A stretch of DNA of 64,000 bases from an uncultured Draconibacterium sp. (GCF_913060805.1 NZ_CAJXTC010000003.1:171819-235818); one strand, 5' to 3'; counted from the first letter of the stretch, positions 1 to 9,454 are shown. Notes: generated from the letters alone by a model not told the origin. Translations and numbers: made by a program.

Positions 1-1
1 G

Positions 2-883
2 GAGCGCGAGAAACGTTTGTTTTACCAAATGATTGCCGAGTTTGCTTTTGCCTGGGAGTTGTGGTTTGAACCCAATGGAAATATAAAATACTGTTCGCCC
101 TCGTGTTCCGATCTTACAGGATATACGGCCAACCAAATTATTGCATCGCCGGGAATTGCTGCTTTGCTGGTTTACGATGCCGACAAAGAGAAATACAACA
201 ACTTTTTAACCGGAGCATTGAATCAAACACTGGTTAATCAAACCCTCGAATTTCGTGTGCTGACGCGTACCAAACAACTTCGATGGTTTATGATGAATGT
301 ACGCGGTGTGTACGATAAAATTGGCAAATACCTTGGAATTCGTGCATCGGTGCTGGATATTAGTCGCCTGAAACACGCCATGGGGCACATATCAGAATTG
401 GAGCGTACAAAAGAATTCGACAGCCGAAACAAACAGCGCCTGCAAACCGAGCTGGAGATGAAAGACCGTGAGCTGGTTTCGTTTTTATTGCAATTGTCGC
501 AGAAAAATGAGTTGTTGAATAAAGCGGTTCACCTGCTTCAGTCGGATGATGCGACGAAATCGAAAAAAGCTACTTCGCTGGTTCTTCAGTTAAAAGAGTT
601 GTTGGAAGCCAATGCCGTTCAGCCGGTTGATTGGTCGATGGTAGAAAATCAGGTAGATAAAATTCATCCCGGCTTTCTCGATCGATTGCAAAAACGACAT
701 CCGGTGGTTTCGGTCAACGATAAAAAGTTGTGTTCCTACATTCGTTTAGGTTTGTCGAGCAAGGAAATTGCCGGTCTTCTGAATATTACTTCAAAAAGCG
801 TGGAAATCTCCCGCGTACGATTGCGTAAAAAACTGGGCATTAACGCAAAAATCCGCCTGGTAAATTATTTGGAGCAATTGTAA
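2..883 (+). CDS. PAS-domain LuxR-type regulator (5' end outside window)
   Basis: The reading frame is open from base 2, so the true start lies upstream and only the C-terminal ~294 residues are seen. The first part is a PAS fold (LTGYTANQI, then a PAC-like stretch ending ASVLDISRLKHA). A charged coiled-coil linker follows, and the last ~60 residues form a LuxR/GerE-type helix-turn-helix (LGLSSKEIAGLLNITSKSVE then RVRLRKKLG). It should be a DNA-binding sensor whose PAS domain perceives a small ligand, redox state or partner. No histidine kinase or receiver domain is visible in the part present. It is followed by a 185-base gap and the separately promoted DUF4954 gene. Function beyond transcriptional regulation cannot be assigned. 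Confidence 0.8.
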   Translation, partial: EREKRLFYQMIAEFAFAWELWFEPNGNIKYCSPSCSDLTGYTANQIIASPGIAALLVYDADKEKYNNFLTGALNQTLVNQTLEFRVLTRTKQLRWFMMNVRGVYDKIGKYLGIRASVLDISRLKHAMGHISELERTKEFDSRNKQRLQTELEMKDRELVSFLLQLSQKNELLNKAVHLLQSDDATKSKKATSLVLQLKELLEANAVQPVDWSMVENQVDKIHPGFLDRLQKRHPVVSVNDKKLCSYIRLGLSSKEIAGLLNITSKSVEISRVRLRKKLGINAKIRLVNYLEQL

Positions 884-1041
884 TATTAGGTATTTTGTTG
901 GTCTTCTGTTTTTATTTGTTATGTTGTGTCTATTGTTAAAATGCAGTAATACAATATTTGGAATATTTATTGTTAGGTTGTTTGTTGTTTTTGATGTGTT
1001 GTTGTTAGGTTGTGGAAAGTGATGAAATACTATTTTTGCCA

Positions 1042-1049
1042 TAACTTTG
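1042..1049 (+). promoter_or_regulatory. Bacteroidota -7 box for the DUF4954-glmS operon
   Basis: TAACTTTG matches the Bacteroidota sigma-A -7 consensus TAnnTTTG and lies 19 bases before the ATG at 1069, giving a short leader. No good TTTG -33 element is present at the expected spacing, so this rests on the -7 box and position. Confidence 0.5.
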
Positions 1050-1068
1050 GTTTTCAAAATAGTCCGCA

Positions 1069-3102
1069 ATGACACAAAACACAGAAAGTAACTACCGAAA
1101 TCTATATGATGAGGAAATAGGGCAGCTCGTTCATCAGGGGTGTTCTTCTTCCGATTGGAGTTTAATAAAAGTTTCGCACGATTTTATTCCCGATTGTATT
1201 GAGAACTGCAAGTTTTCAGGCTCTATCCGCCTAAACAGTTTTGCCGGATCTGTGAAGCTGATTGGGGGAATTACCTTTAGGACAGGTATTTACAATGCCT
1301 GGCTGCACAATTGCGAGGTTGGGAAAAATGCCCTGATTCACAATGTGAGAAGTTACATCGCAAATTATAGAATTGAAGAAAATGTGGTTATTCATAATAT
1401 CACGACGTTGGCTGTTGATGGCGAAACATCGTTTGGTAACGGAGTGGTTGTTGAAGCAATAAACGAAGGTGGAGGCCGTGAAATTCCTATTTACGATTAC
1501 CTCTCTACGCATGTTGCCTACATGATGGCCTTGTACAGACACCGGCCTGAAGTGGTGCGTTCGCTAAAAAATATGGTTGCCGATTACACCAAATATGTAA
1601 GCAGCGAAATGGGAGTGATTGGAGCCGATTCGAAAATACTAAATTGCAATACCATATTGAACGTTAAAACCGGACCGGCTACCATAATTGATGGTGCGAA
1701 GAAATTGCACAACGGAAGTATAAACAGTAATTACGAGGCTCCTGTAAAAATTGGTGAGGGAGTGATTATGGATGACATTATTGTTAGTTCAGGATCGAAA
1801 ATCACCGACGCCACGCTGGTTTCGAAATGTTTTATTGGCCAGGGTTGTGTGCTCGATAAACATTATTCGGCAGAAAACTCCTTGTTCTTTGCTAATTTCC
1901 AGGGATTTCACGGTGAGGCCTGTTCCATTTTTGCCGGGCCTTACACGGTTACCCATCATAAATCAACTTTGCTGATTGCCGGTATGTTTTCGTTTTTAAA
2001 TGCCGGAAGCGGATCGAACCAAAGTAACCATCTATACAAATTGGGGCCAATTCATCAGGGAATTATGGAGCGTGGCGCAAAAACCACCAGCGATTCTTAT
2101 GTGTTGTGGCCATCTCGTATTGGTGCTTTTTCGCTTGTTATGGGGCGCCACTATAAACATTGCGATACTACCGATTTCCCGTTTTCGTACCTGATCGAGA
2201 GTAAAGACGAAAGTATTCTTGTGCCGGGTATCAACCTGAAAAGTATTGGAACCATTCGTGATACGCAGAAGTGGCCAAAACGTGATAAACGAACTGATTC
2301 GAACCTGCTCGATTTGATTAATTTCAATCTGTTGAGTCCTTACACCATTGATAAAATGGTAAAAGGCCGGGAGAAATTGGTAGATATTCAAAAATCTTCG
2401 GATGATAAAATCGAAGCTTACACTTACGATCGCATGAAGATCGAGAAGCATGCACTCGACAGGGGAATTCAGTTGTACGAAATGGCGATCTGGAAGTTTT
2501 TGGGTAACTCGTTGATCACACGCCTGAATGGAAATGAATATAAAACCGCAGCAGATATTCAAAATGCCCTGCGACCCGATATGAAATTTGGGAAAGGATA
2601 CTGGGTCGATCTGGCAGGGATGATCTGTCCTTTTGAGGCGCTCGATCAGTTGTTGCAGTCGGTAGAAAATGGTTCGGTGCAGTCGCTTGAGGAAGTTAAC
2701 TCCGCATTGGCAACCATGCACAAGAATTACTACAACTTCGAATGGACCTGGGCTGTAGATGTACTGGAAAGTTTTTATGGAAAAAGTATTTCAGAGTTCG
2801 AGGCGTCGGATGTGATTACCATTGTAAAGAAATGGAAAGAAAGTGTGCTGGGAATTGATCGCTTTTTGTATGAGGATGCGCGGAAAGAATTTTCGATGAG
2901 TAAGATGACAGGTTTTGGTGTTGACGGGCAAGACGGCGCGCGTGAGCTTGATTTTACCGAAGTGCGTGGCGAGTTTGAAGATAATGATACCGTGAAAGAA
3001 ATTAAGGAGCACATGGAGAAAAAGGAACGACTCGGGAGCCGGGTTATTGAACAGATGATGCAGGTGCGAGAATTCAAGCAAACAGTTGAAAATAATAGTT
3101 AA
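1069..3102 (+). CDS. DUF4954 family protein (left-handed beta-helix)
   Basis: 677-residue protein that I recognise as the Bacteroidota DUF4954 family. Residues ~40-300 contain hexapeptide-like turns (GKNALIHNVRSYIANY, IEENVVIHN, IGEGVIMDDIIVSSGSKI), as in left-handed beta-helix nucleotidyl- and acyltransferases. The C-terminal ~250 residues are helical and charged. No catalytic residues can be assigned. It is co-directional with glmS with a 15-base gap, so the two are probably one operon, and a role tied to UDP-GlcNAc or cell-envelope sugar metabolism is an inference from that neighbourhood. The start has a -7 box 19 bases upstream. Confidence 0.8.
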   Translation: MTQNTESNYRNLYDEEIGQLVHQGCSSSDWSLIKVSHDFIPDCIENCKFSGSIRLNSFAGSVKLIGGITFRTGIYNAWLHNCEVGKNALIHNVRSYIANYRIEENVVIHNITTLAVDGETSFGNGVVVEAINEGGGREIPIYDYLSTHVAYMMALYRHRPEVVRSLKNMVADYTKYVSSEMGVIGADSKILNCNTILNVKTGPATIIDGAKKLHNGSINSNYEAPVKIGEGVIMDDIIVSSGSKITDATLVSKCFIGQGCVLDKHYSAENSLFFANFQGFHGEACSIFAGPYTVTHHKSTLLIAGMFSFLNAGSGSNQSNHLYKLGPIHQGIMERGAKTTSDSYVLWPSRIGAFSLVMGRHYKHCDTTDFPFSYLIESKDESILVPGINLKSIGTIRDTQKWPKRDKRTDSNLLDLINFNLLSPYTIDKMVKGREKLVDIQKSSDDKIEAYTYDRMKIEKHALDRGIQLYEMAIWKFLGNSLITRLNGNEYKTAADIQNALRPDMKFGKGYWVDLAGMICPFEALDQLLQSVENGSVQSLEEVNSALATMHKNYYNFEWTWAVDVLESFYGKSISEFEASDVITIVKKWKESVLGIDRFLYEDARKEFSMSKMTGFGVDGQDGARELDFTEVRGEFEDNDTVKEIKEHMEKKERLGSRVIEQMMQVREFKQTVENNS

Positions 3103-3117
3103 CCCAAATAATTGAAT

Positions 3118-4956
3118 ATGTGTGGAATTGTAGGATATATAGGCGATAAAAAAGCATTCCCGATCCTGATCGGAGGGCTGAAAAGATTGGAGTACCGTGG
3201 ATATGATTCGGCGGGAGTAGCTTTGTTAAATGGTTCACTCGAAAACTATAAAAAGAAAGGCAAAGTTTCGGATCTTGAAGATTTTGTAGCTGGCAAAACT
3301 GATGACGGAACCGTTGGGATTGGGCATACGCGTTGGGCAACACATGGCGAGCCAAGCGATAAAAATGCGCATCCTCATGTGTCCATGAACGGTCACTTTT
3401 CAATTGTCCATAATGGTATTATCGAAAATTTTGCGCAGCTGAAACGTGATCTGGAAGCACACGGATATGCTTTTGAAAGTGATACCGATACGGAAGTACT
3501 TGCCAATCTTATCGAGTATTTTTATTTGCAGGATGATGAATTGTCGTCAGAAGCGGCGGTGCAGTTGGCTCTGTCGAAAGTGGTGGGGGCATACGGAATT
3601 GCAGTACTTTGTAAAAAGGAAAGCGAGAAAATTGTGGTCGCCCGAAAAGGCAGCCCGCTTGTTGTTGGATTGGGAAGCGGTGAATATTTTATTGCAAGCG
3701 ATGCTTCGCCAATCGCGGAATACACTAATCAAGTGATCTATCTGAATGATGAAGATATTGCCATTCTGCAAAAGGACGGCTTCACGCTAAGTAATGTCCA
3801 AAATAATCCGGTTTCGTTGAAGATCAGTAATATTGATATGGAAATCGGGGCGATGGACAAAGGCGATTACGATTATTTTATGCTCAAAGAAATTCACGAA
3901 CAGCCAAAAACCATTGAAGAAACTTTTCGCGGACGTTTGCAAAACGATTATTCCGAGATTGTGTTGGGAGGCTTACTAAATGTTTTTCCAAAAATCGAGG
4001 CTGCCAGGCGGATTGTAATTATTGGTTGTGGAACATCGTGGCATGCCGGGCTGATTGCCGAATACCTGTTTGAAGAATATGCGCAGGTTTCAGTTGAAGT
4101 GGAATATGCTTCAGAGTTTCGTTATCGAAAGCCGGTGTTGTCGTCGGAGGATGTGGTAATTCTGATCAGCCAAAGTGGTGAAACTGCCGATACACTGGCT
4201 GCTCTGGAACTGGCCAAATCAAAAGGAGCAACAGTCCTCGGAATTTGCAATGTGGTGGGATCAACCCTGTCGCGCGAAACCGAGGCAGGCGTTTATACAC
4301 ATGCTGGTGTTGAGATTGGTGTAGCCTCAACAAAAGCATTTACAGCGCAGGTTACAGTGCTCACGATGATCGCTCTGAAATTGGCCAAACGCAAAGGAAC
4401 TATCAGCGATGAGGAATACAAAACTTTGGTAAAAGAGCTGGCTGAAATTCCTGAAAAGGGTCGGGCAATTCTGGAAGATGGAGAGAAAATCAAAAATATC
4501 GCAGAGAAATATCAGGAGGCAGTAAATGCGCTGTATCTGGGACGTGGTTATTTGTTTCCTGTAGCACTTGAGGGCGCTTTAAAGTTAAAAGAGATCTCCT
4601 ACATTCACGCTGAAGGTTATGCTGCAGGCGAGATGAAACATGGCCCGATTGCATTGGTGGATAATAATTTGCCGGTTGTAGTTGTGGCGCCTCAGGATGA
4701 TTATTACGAAAAAGTGGTGAGCAACATTCAGGAGGTAAAAGCCCGGAAAGGAAATGTAATTGCTGTTGTAACCGAGGGCGACAAAGGGTTAAAGGAGATG
4801 GTAAACGATGTAATTGAAATTCCAAAGTCGCATCCGGCAGTGGCGCCTTTACTGGCAGTAATTCCATTGCAGTTGCTGGCCTATCATATTGCTTTACTTA
4901 AAGGTTGTAATGTTGACCAGCCTCGTAATCTGGCCAAATCGGTTACAGTGGAGTAG
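3118..4956 (+). CDS. glmS: Glutamine--fructose-6-phosphate aminotransferase
   Basis: Cytoplasmic enzyme making glucosamine-6-phosphate from fructose-6-phosphate and glutamine, the first step towards UDP-GlcNAc for peptidoglycan and lipid A. The start is placed at the ATG of MCGIVGYIG, because Met removal exposes Cys as the N-terminal nucleophile of the class II amidotransferase. An in-frame TTG six bases earlier would hide it. Glutaminase motifs GHTRWATHGEPS and HNGIIENF are present. Two SIS sugar-isomerase domains follow (GCGTSWHAG, ISQSGETADT, then LGRGYLFPVALEGALKLKE), and the C-terminus DQPRNLAKSVTVE is canonical. Its 612 residues are the normal length. It is cotranscribed with the DUF4954 gene. 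No glmS ribozyme is seen, as expected outside Firmicutes. Confidence 0.97.
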   Translation: MCGIVGYIGDKKAFPILIGGLKRLEYRGYDSAGVALLNGSLENYKKKGKVSDLEDFVAGKTDDGTVGIGHTRWATHGEPSDKNAHPHVSMNGHFSIVHNGIIENFAQLKRDLEAHGYAFESDTDTEVLANLIEYFYLQDDELSSEAAVQLALSKVVGAYGIAVLCKKESEKIVVARKGSPLVVGLGSGEYFIASDASPIAEYTNQVIYLNDEDIAILQKDGFTLSNVQNNPVSLKISNIDMEIGAMDKGDYDYFMLKEIHEQPKTIEETFRGRLQNDYSEIVLGGLLNVFPKIEAARRIVIIGCGTSWHAGLIAEYLFEEYAQVSVEVEYASEFRYRKPVLSSEDVVILISQSGETADTLAALELAKSKGATVLGICNVVGSTLSRETEAGVYTHAGVEIGVASTKAFTAQVTVLTMIALKLAKRKGTISDEEYKTLVKELAEIPEKGRAILEDGEKIKNIAEKYQEAVNALYLGRGYLFPVALEGALKLKEISYIHAEGYAAGEMKHGPIALVDNNLPVVVVAPQDDYYEKVVSNIQEVKARKGNVIAVVTEGDKGLKEMVNDVIEIPKSHPAVAPLLAVIPLQLLAYHIALLKGCNVDQPRNLAKSVTVE

Positions 4957-4958
4957 TC

Positions 4959-7481
4959 TTAATGTTTTATGAATTTCTGACGATGAACAATAGTGTTTTC
5001 CTTCATCAAATTTATTATATATAAGCCACTTGTGAGATTATTTAAATTGTTTTCCGTTGTTGGATTTTGTAGTGTTTGTTCCAAAACTTTGTTCCCTAAA
5101 CCGTCTGTCAGAACCATCTGTAATGGTGTTGAATTATTAATTTCAACAATGACTTTGTCTGTAACTGGATTAGGATAGATTTTGATATCATCCGAATCAA
5201 AAAGGTTCTGAACTCCAACTTCAACCTCGTTTGTTATCTCAATAGTAAAGGATTTAGAAAACATACCACCTTTCCCATCTTCCGATTGAATTCTAATTGA
5301 ATATGAGTTTTGTGATTCATAATCAAACATCACATTTGAGAGAAGTTTGTTATCCTTTATAGTAAAGTATTGATTACCAGAATCGCCACTCCCTGATGCT
5401 AAATAAAATGTGTGTGAATCCATTGTATCAGAATCAACCGTTGTGAGTATTCCAATCTCTGTTTCCTCATCCGAATTTTCTGAGATTGAAGTATTGGATA
5501 GATTTATATTAGTTGGTGGTTCATTCTCATATATTACCTCAAATGGGGAAAAAACAAAATCCAAGTTCATATCCATAATGGGTTCAAAAAATGGATTCTT
5601 ATCAAATATCATTTCAGAATTACCATCAGAATCGATATCTAAAAAATGTATATCGGAAGGAAATCCATTTAAAGATATATCAAAAGTTGAAAAATATCTT
5701 GGTTCAAAATATGTCCCATTGTTTTTAAGATAAGATATTGATATTGGTTCAGTTTCTTTAAACCATGTTTCTCGATTAAAACATAAATCAGTGAATCCAT
5801 CACCATCCATATCTACAAAAATAGGTGTATTCGGAGGACTTAATTTATTTACATTTAAATTATCGGGAAATACCTTCTCTGTTACCTCAACTAACTCTCC
5901 ATCGACAACTTCAAATCCTCGAAATAAGGTTTTAAACTCCCCACTGGTATCATAATAACAGTTATATTCGGAATTAATTAAATACAATAAGAATAAATCA
6001 GTTTCTTCATTGAATTTAAGGATTGACAATGGATTACCTTCGGTACCAACTTTAATATTATCTTCAAACTCATATAAAATTTTTCCTACCTCTTCGTTTA
6101 AATCTACACCTTCTTCACTTCCCTCGTAAACGAGAAGTGTAAAAGTTCTTGTAGTATCATTGGAGTTGGTACCTAACATTATTACATCTTGAAAACCATC
6201 CTTATTTAAGTCATAATTTTCAAAATCTACAATTTCTTCATAATTAGTGCTATACTCTCCCTGAAATACAACTTTTTCACCATAATCCCATGAATATATT
6301 GTTGTAATCTCTTTCCCATTTTCACCCCAATTTTTTAATTTTCCAATGAACTCGTATTCATCGTCATTATCAAGTTGAATAACTGAACCGTCTGTACATA
6401 TCGGAATTAATGAATCAACAGAGAAAGTTCCATCCCCATTATTGATATAAACCATTGTCGGACGATGTCTATTTTCTCCGTAATAATCTGGTCTATTCTC
6501 GTCTAATCCATGATAAACTTCTGGACCAGAAAGTAAATCAGAAAATCCATCATTATCAATATCAACTTTGGTGAAATGACATCCTTCTGATTTTTGGTTA
6601 TATATAAAGCCCACTTCATAGACCAAGGAGTCAGTATCAGAATTAGTACCGAGAAATACCCCCCATCTAGAAATTATTTTTTCTTTTTCTTTATCACTCA
6701 AAATTGTAGAAACATCACCAACACTATATTGATAAATCTGTGATACAATATCATTAATTCCATCTCCATTCATATCTTCAATTATTGGATTTCTAAGACC
6801 CATATTTTGTGAGAATACAGTTTCACCATTAGAATCCTTTTCTAGTAGTAAATCTTCGGTATTCTCCTTTATCAGAACATCAAGATTATTTTTAATGTAA
6901 TTAGAAATAATAAATTCTTTTTTCTTGTCTTTTTTTAGATTATCAAATGGATAAAGGTCAACCCAACAATCATTTGTTGTAATTGAATTCGAATTGGTAT
7001 TATTTGGACACACTTTATTTCTGTCCAAAATCCAATCATAGAACTCAAAGTAAAATCTAATTCCCGTCAAAAACTCATTATCCTCTAATCCTATAATTTC
7101 ACATAAGGGTTGATGTGAATTATATACAAAAACATTTTCATTATCTGTTTGAGATAATTCTATGAAGATTTTATCTGTAGAATCCTGAATCCTCTCCTTT
7201 ATGTCAAATTCTTCTTCATTTAGGTAGTTAGATGAATCTGGTAGTAACCTTTTAATTCTTACACTCAGGATTTCCATTTTCAGTTTCTTATCAGAAGTAA
7301 AAATCTCATCCAAAGAATATTCATTCAGTAATGAATCAACTGTGTAGGTAACCATGAAAGTATCATTCACTGAGAAATTACTTCTTGGATAAACATCAAC
7401 CGTTTGTGAAAACAGATTGAATTGAGATATAACAATAATAAATGAGATAAGAATTAGAATTTTGGTATAATAGTATTTCAT
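4959..7481 (-). CDS. Secreted FG-GAP/cadherin-like protein with T9SS sorting tail
   Basis: 840-residue exported protein. The start is the ATG at 7481, which puts a classic signal peptide (YTKILILISFIIVISQF) at the N-terminus; the upstream TTG would spoil it. At least five FG-GAP/VCBS-like Asp-rich repeats occur (DMNGDGINDI, DIDNDGFSDL, DLNKDGFQDV, DMDGDGFTDL, DIDSDGNSEM), likely calcium-binding propeller blades. A cadherin-like domain follows (NINLSNTSISEN to FTIEITN). The last ~75 residues are a type A Por/T9SS sorting domain (IKIYPNPVTDKV, GLYIINL). It is therefore probably carried through the type IX system to the cell surface. Base composition is visibly more AT-rich than glmS or fabD, suggesting recent acquisition. 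Ligand or function is unknown. It converges on glmS with a 2-base gap. Confidence 0.85.
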   Translation of the reverse strand: MKYYYTKILILISFIIVISQFNLFSQTVDVYPRSNFSVNDTFMVTYTVDSLLNEYSLDEIFTSDKKLKMEILSVRIKRLLPDSSNYLNEEEFDIKERIQDSTDKIFIELSQTDNENVFVYNSHQPLCEIIGLEDNEFLTGIRFYFEFYDWILDRNKVCPNNTNSNSITTNDCWVDLYPFDNLKKDKKKEFIISNYIKNNLDVLIKENTEDLLLEKDSNGETVFSQNMGLRNPIIEDMNGDGINDIVSQIYQYSVGDVSTILSDKEKEKIISRWGVFLGTNSDTDSLVYEVGFIYNQKSEGCHFTKVDIDNDGFSDLLSGPEVYHGLDENRPDYYGENRHRPTMVYINNGDGTFSVDSLIPICTDGSVIQLDNDDEYEFIGKLKNWGENGKEITTIYSWDYGEKVVFQGEYSTNYEEIVDFENYDLNKDGFQDVIMLGTNSNDTTRTFTLLVYEGSEEGVDLNEEVGKILYEFEDNIKVGTEGNPLSILKFNEETDLFLLYLINSEYNCYYDTSGEFKTLFRGFEVVDGELVEVTEKVFPDNLNVNKLSPPNTPIFVDMDGDGFTDLCFNRETWFKETEPISISYLKNNGTYFEPRYFSTFDISLNGFPSDIHFLDIDSDGNSEMIFDKNPFFEPIMDMNLDFVFSPFEVIYENEPPTNINLSNTSISENSDEETEIGILTTVDSDTMDSHTFYLASGSGDSGNQYFTIKDNKLLSNVMFDYESQNSYSIRIQSEDGKGGMFSKSFTIEITNEVEVGVQNLFDSDDIKIYPNPVTDKVIVEINNSTPLQMVLTDGLGNKVLEQTLQNPTTENNLNNLTSGLYIINLMKENTIVHRQKFIKH

Positions 7482-7658
7482 CAATAGTTTGATTAAAGGT
7501 TTGTTTACCAAAACTAACTAATTATGTTGAGATTCGGTTCTTTGTTTAAACAAAGCATAACTTGTGTGTTTTAGTATGAGAATCTAGTAGGGTTATTCCT
7601 TGATTTCTTACAACGAGATTTTGTGTGGTTCGCATGTAGTTCTTCCTCGGTATATTTA

Positions 7659-7733
7659 GCGAATGAAATACTTATCGCATAAAATAGCTCGCTTAACGAA
7701 CTATTTAAGTCGGTGGTCGATAAAATTATTCGC
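7659..7733. repeat. Nested three-stem inverted repeat
   Basis: Three pairs of complementary 6-mers are nested in order: GCGAAT (7659) with ATTCGC (7728), TTATCG (7672) with CGATAA (7718), and AAATAG (7682) with CTATTT (7701). They would fold one long interrupted hairpin in the 314-base gap between the T9SS gene and the DedA-like gene. No ORF overlaps it. It could be a structured leader, a small RNA or a miniature mobile element. Confidence 0.5.
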
Positions 7734-7795
7734 ATCAAATCATTTGCGTAACTTTACTATCAGATTAGTTATTGACTTATAATCCTGTTTTACAG

Positions 7796-8323
7796 ATGAA
7801 CGGCAAAATAGCAATACCCAAAAAGTTCTATTTTATCTTGTTTGCTTCGGTTATTGCTATTTGCTTGTTCTCGTTCACCATCGGCCGCGAACTCTATGCC
7901 GATAAAACAGAAAGTATTTTCTCGTTTGGTCTTATTCATTTTGCCGGTTATCTTTTCTTTTTGCTCATGCCTGTTGAGGTGGCATTTATCTATTATTTAC
8001 CTTATTATTCCGGATTTGACCTCATTGCCACGGCTATGGGGACCGCTATTGTTGCGCAGTGTATCGATTATGTAATTGGTCGCTTGCTTCGTCCGAATAA
8101 AATTATTGAACTGATGGGGCAGAAGCGGATTGAAAAAGCCGAGCTAAAAATCAAGAAATTTGGTATGCTTACGATTTTTATATTCAACCTGTTTCCCCTG
8201 TCGTCACCGGTAATTGCTTTGGCGGCCGGAATGTTGCGTTACGATTTTCGAAGGTTTCTGGTGGTAAGTATTTTGGGGCTTCTGCTGAAATATGTGGTTA
8301 TATACCTACTGTTTAAAGGTTAA
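7796..8323 (+). CDS. DedA/VTT-type inner-membrane protein
   Basis: 175-residue polytopic membrane protein, with the start at the ATG of MNGKIAIPKK rather than an upstream TTG. Hydrophobic segments lie near residues 10-30, 45-65, 70-90, 130-150 and 155-172. The core has the VTT/SNARE-associated pattern: a GTAIVAQCIDYVIGR re-entrant region and FNLFPLSSPVIALAAG, where proline and small residues form the second re-entrant loop. Members of this family are lipid scramblases or flippases (undecaprenyl-phosphate or phosphatidylethanolamine) or are linked to membrane homeostasis. Which substrate applies here cannot be told. It stands alone between the AT-rich secreted protein and fabD. Confidence 0.7.
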   Translation: MNGKIAIPKKFYFILFASVIAICLFSFTIGRELYADKTESIFSFGLIHFAGYLFFLLMPVEVAFIYYLPYYSGFDLIATAMGTAIVAQCIDYVIGRLLRPNKIIELMGQKRIEKAELKIKKFGMLTIFIFNLFPLSSPVIALAAGMLRYDFRRFLVVSILGLLLKYVVIYLLFKG

Positions 8324-8385
8324 AATTCAGTAGCAAGGCAAAAGTAAAAAGTGTAAAGGCAAAAGTCTTGCAAGTTACAAGCTTC

Positions 8386-8423
8386 GAGTATCTAGCATCT
8401 AGCATCCGGTATCCAGCATCCAG
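8386..8423. repeat. Degenerate 7-base tandem repeat
   Basis: Five or so units of a 7-base motif related to TCTAGCA/TCCAGCA run in tandem (TCTAGCATCTAGCATCC, then GGTATCCAGCATCCAG). They lie in the non-coding gap 8324-8510 before fabD. No ORF covers it. Confidence 0.5.
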
Positions 8424-8510
8424 TTTTCCTAATTCTCGACCCGAATAACCCGATGTTCGATTTCGCTTCTACTATTTTGTCAAATTATTGGCATTGGTGC
8501 ATAAAAGGAT

Positions 8511-8539
8511 TTTGTCCTTATAAAATAAGTGTAACTTTG
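8511..8539 (+). promoter_or_regulatory. fabD promoter (TTTG-N17-TAACTTTG)
   Basis: A -33 TTTG (8511-8514) and a -7 box TAACTTTG (8532-8539) are 17 bases apart. This matches the Bacteroidota housekeeping promoter. The -7 box ends 27 bases before the fabD ATG. Confidence 0.65.
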
Positions 8540-8566
8540 CCGCCAGATTTTTAAAAACAAAAAATT

Positions 8567-9454
8567 ATGAAGGCATTTGTATTCCCTGGTCAGGGAGCTC
8601 AATTCCCGGGAATGGGAAAGGATTTATATGAAAATTCTGCTGAAGCAAAAGCATTATTCGAAAAAGCAAATGATATTTTAGGTTTCAATATTACCGATAT
8701 TATGTTCGAAGGTGAAGTTGAAGATCTGAAACAAACAAAAGTGACCCAACCAGCCATTTTCTTACACTCGGTATTGTTGGCAAAAACCTTAAAGGATTTT
8801 GCTCCTGATATGGTTGCAGGTCATTCATTGGGCGAGTTTTCGGCACTGGTTGCTAACGGAACACTGAACTTTGAAGACGGTTTGAAACTTGTTGCGCAAC
8901 GTGCAATGGCAATGCAAAAAGCATGCGAAATTGAACCTTCAACAATGGCAGCTATTGTTGGTTTGGAAGATGCAGTTGTTGAGGAAGTTTGCGCTGAAAT
9001 CGACGACGTGGTAGTTCCTGCAAACTACAACTGTCCCGGGCAGTTGGTAATTTCAGGTTCTGAAGCCGGAATTGATAAAGCTTGTGCGTTGTTAACTGAA
9101 AAAGGTGCAAAACGTGCGTTGAAACTGGTTGTTGGTGGCGCTTTCCACTCGCCATTTATGGAGCCTGCCCGCGAAGAGTTGGCTGCTGCTATCGAGGCAA
9201 CAACTTTTAATCAGCCAACTTGTCCGGTGTATCAGAATGTTGATGCAAAACCGGTTTCTGATCCTGCTGTGATCAAAGAAAACCTGATCGCTCAGCTTAC
9301 TGCTCCTGTAAAATGGACACAGATCGTTGAAAATATGATCGCCGACGGCGCTACTTCGTTTACCGAAGTTGGTCCGGGTAAAGTTTTACAAGGTTTGGTA
9401 AAAAAAGTGGATCGCAAAATGGAAACTGTTGGTGTAAACAGTTACGAAGGATAG
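8567..9454 (+). CDS. fabD: Malonyl-CoA:ACP transacylase
   Basis: Cytoplasmic enzyme that moves malonate from CoA to acyl carrier protein to feed type II fatty acid synthesis. The N-terminal FPGQGAQFPGMG motif is diagnostic. The nucleophile Ser87 sits in GHSLGEFSAL, the acyl-stabilising Arg112 in AQRAMAMQ and the catalytic His194 in GAFHSPFM, and the conserved EVGPGKVLQGL is near the C-terminus. Its 295 residues are slightly under the E. coli length and complete. It is monocistronic: it has its own promoter and ends at a strong hairpin (9521-9555), so it is not part of a fab cluster here. Confidence 0.96.
   Translation: MKAFVFPGQGAQFPGMGKDLYENSAEAKALFEKANDILGFNITDIMFEGEVEDLKQTKVTQPAIFLHSVLLAKTLKDFAPDMVAGHSLGEFSALVANGTLNFEDGLKLVAQRAMAMQKACEIEPSTMAAIVGLEDAVVEEVCAEIDDVVVPANYNCPGQLVISGSEAGIDKACALLTEKGAKRALKLVVGGAFHSPFMEPAREELAAAIEATTFNQPTCPVYQNVDAKPVSDPAVIKENLIAQLTAPVKWTQIVENMIADGATSFTEVGPGKVLQGLVKKVDRKMETVGVNSYEG

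Noticed and set aside
1231..1542. Minus-strand open frame inside the DUF4954 gene
   Set aside because: Fully overlaps a longer gene with clear protein features and has no domain or promoter of its own.
2032..2721. 229-codon minus-strand open frame inside the DUF4954 gene
   Set aside because: Long, but antisense to a well-supported gene, cysteine/histidine-rich random-looking composition and no recognisable motif.
3103..3117. glmS-type ribozyme or riboswitch before glmS
   Set aside because: Only 15 bases separate the upstream gene from glmS, leaving no room for such a structure.
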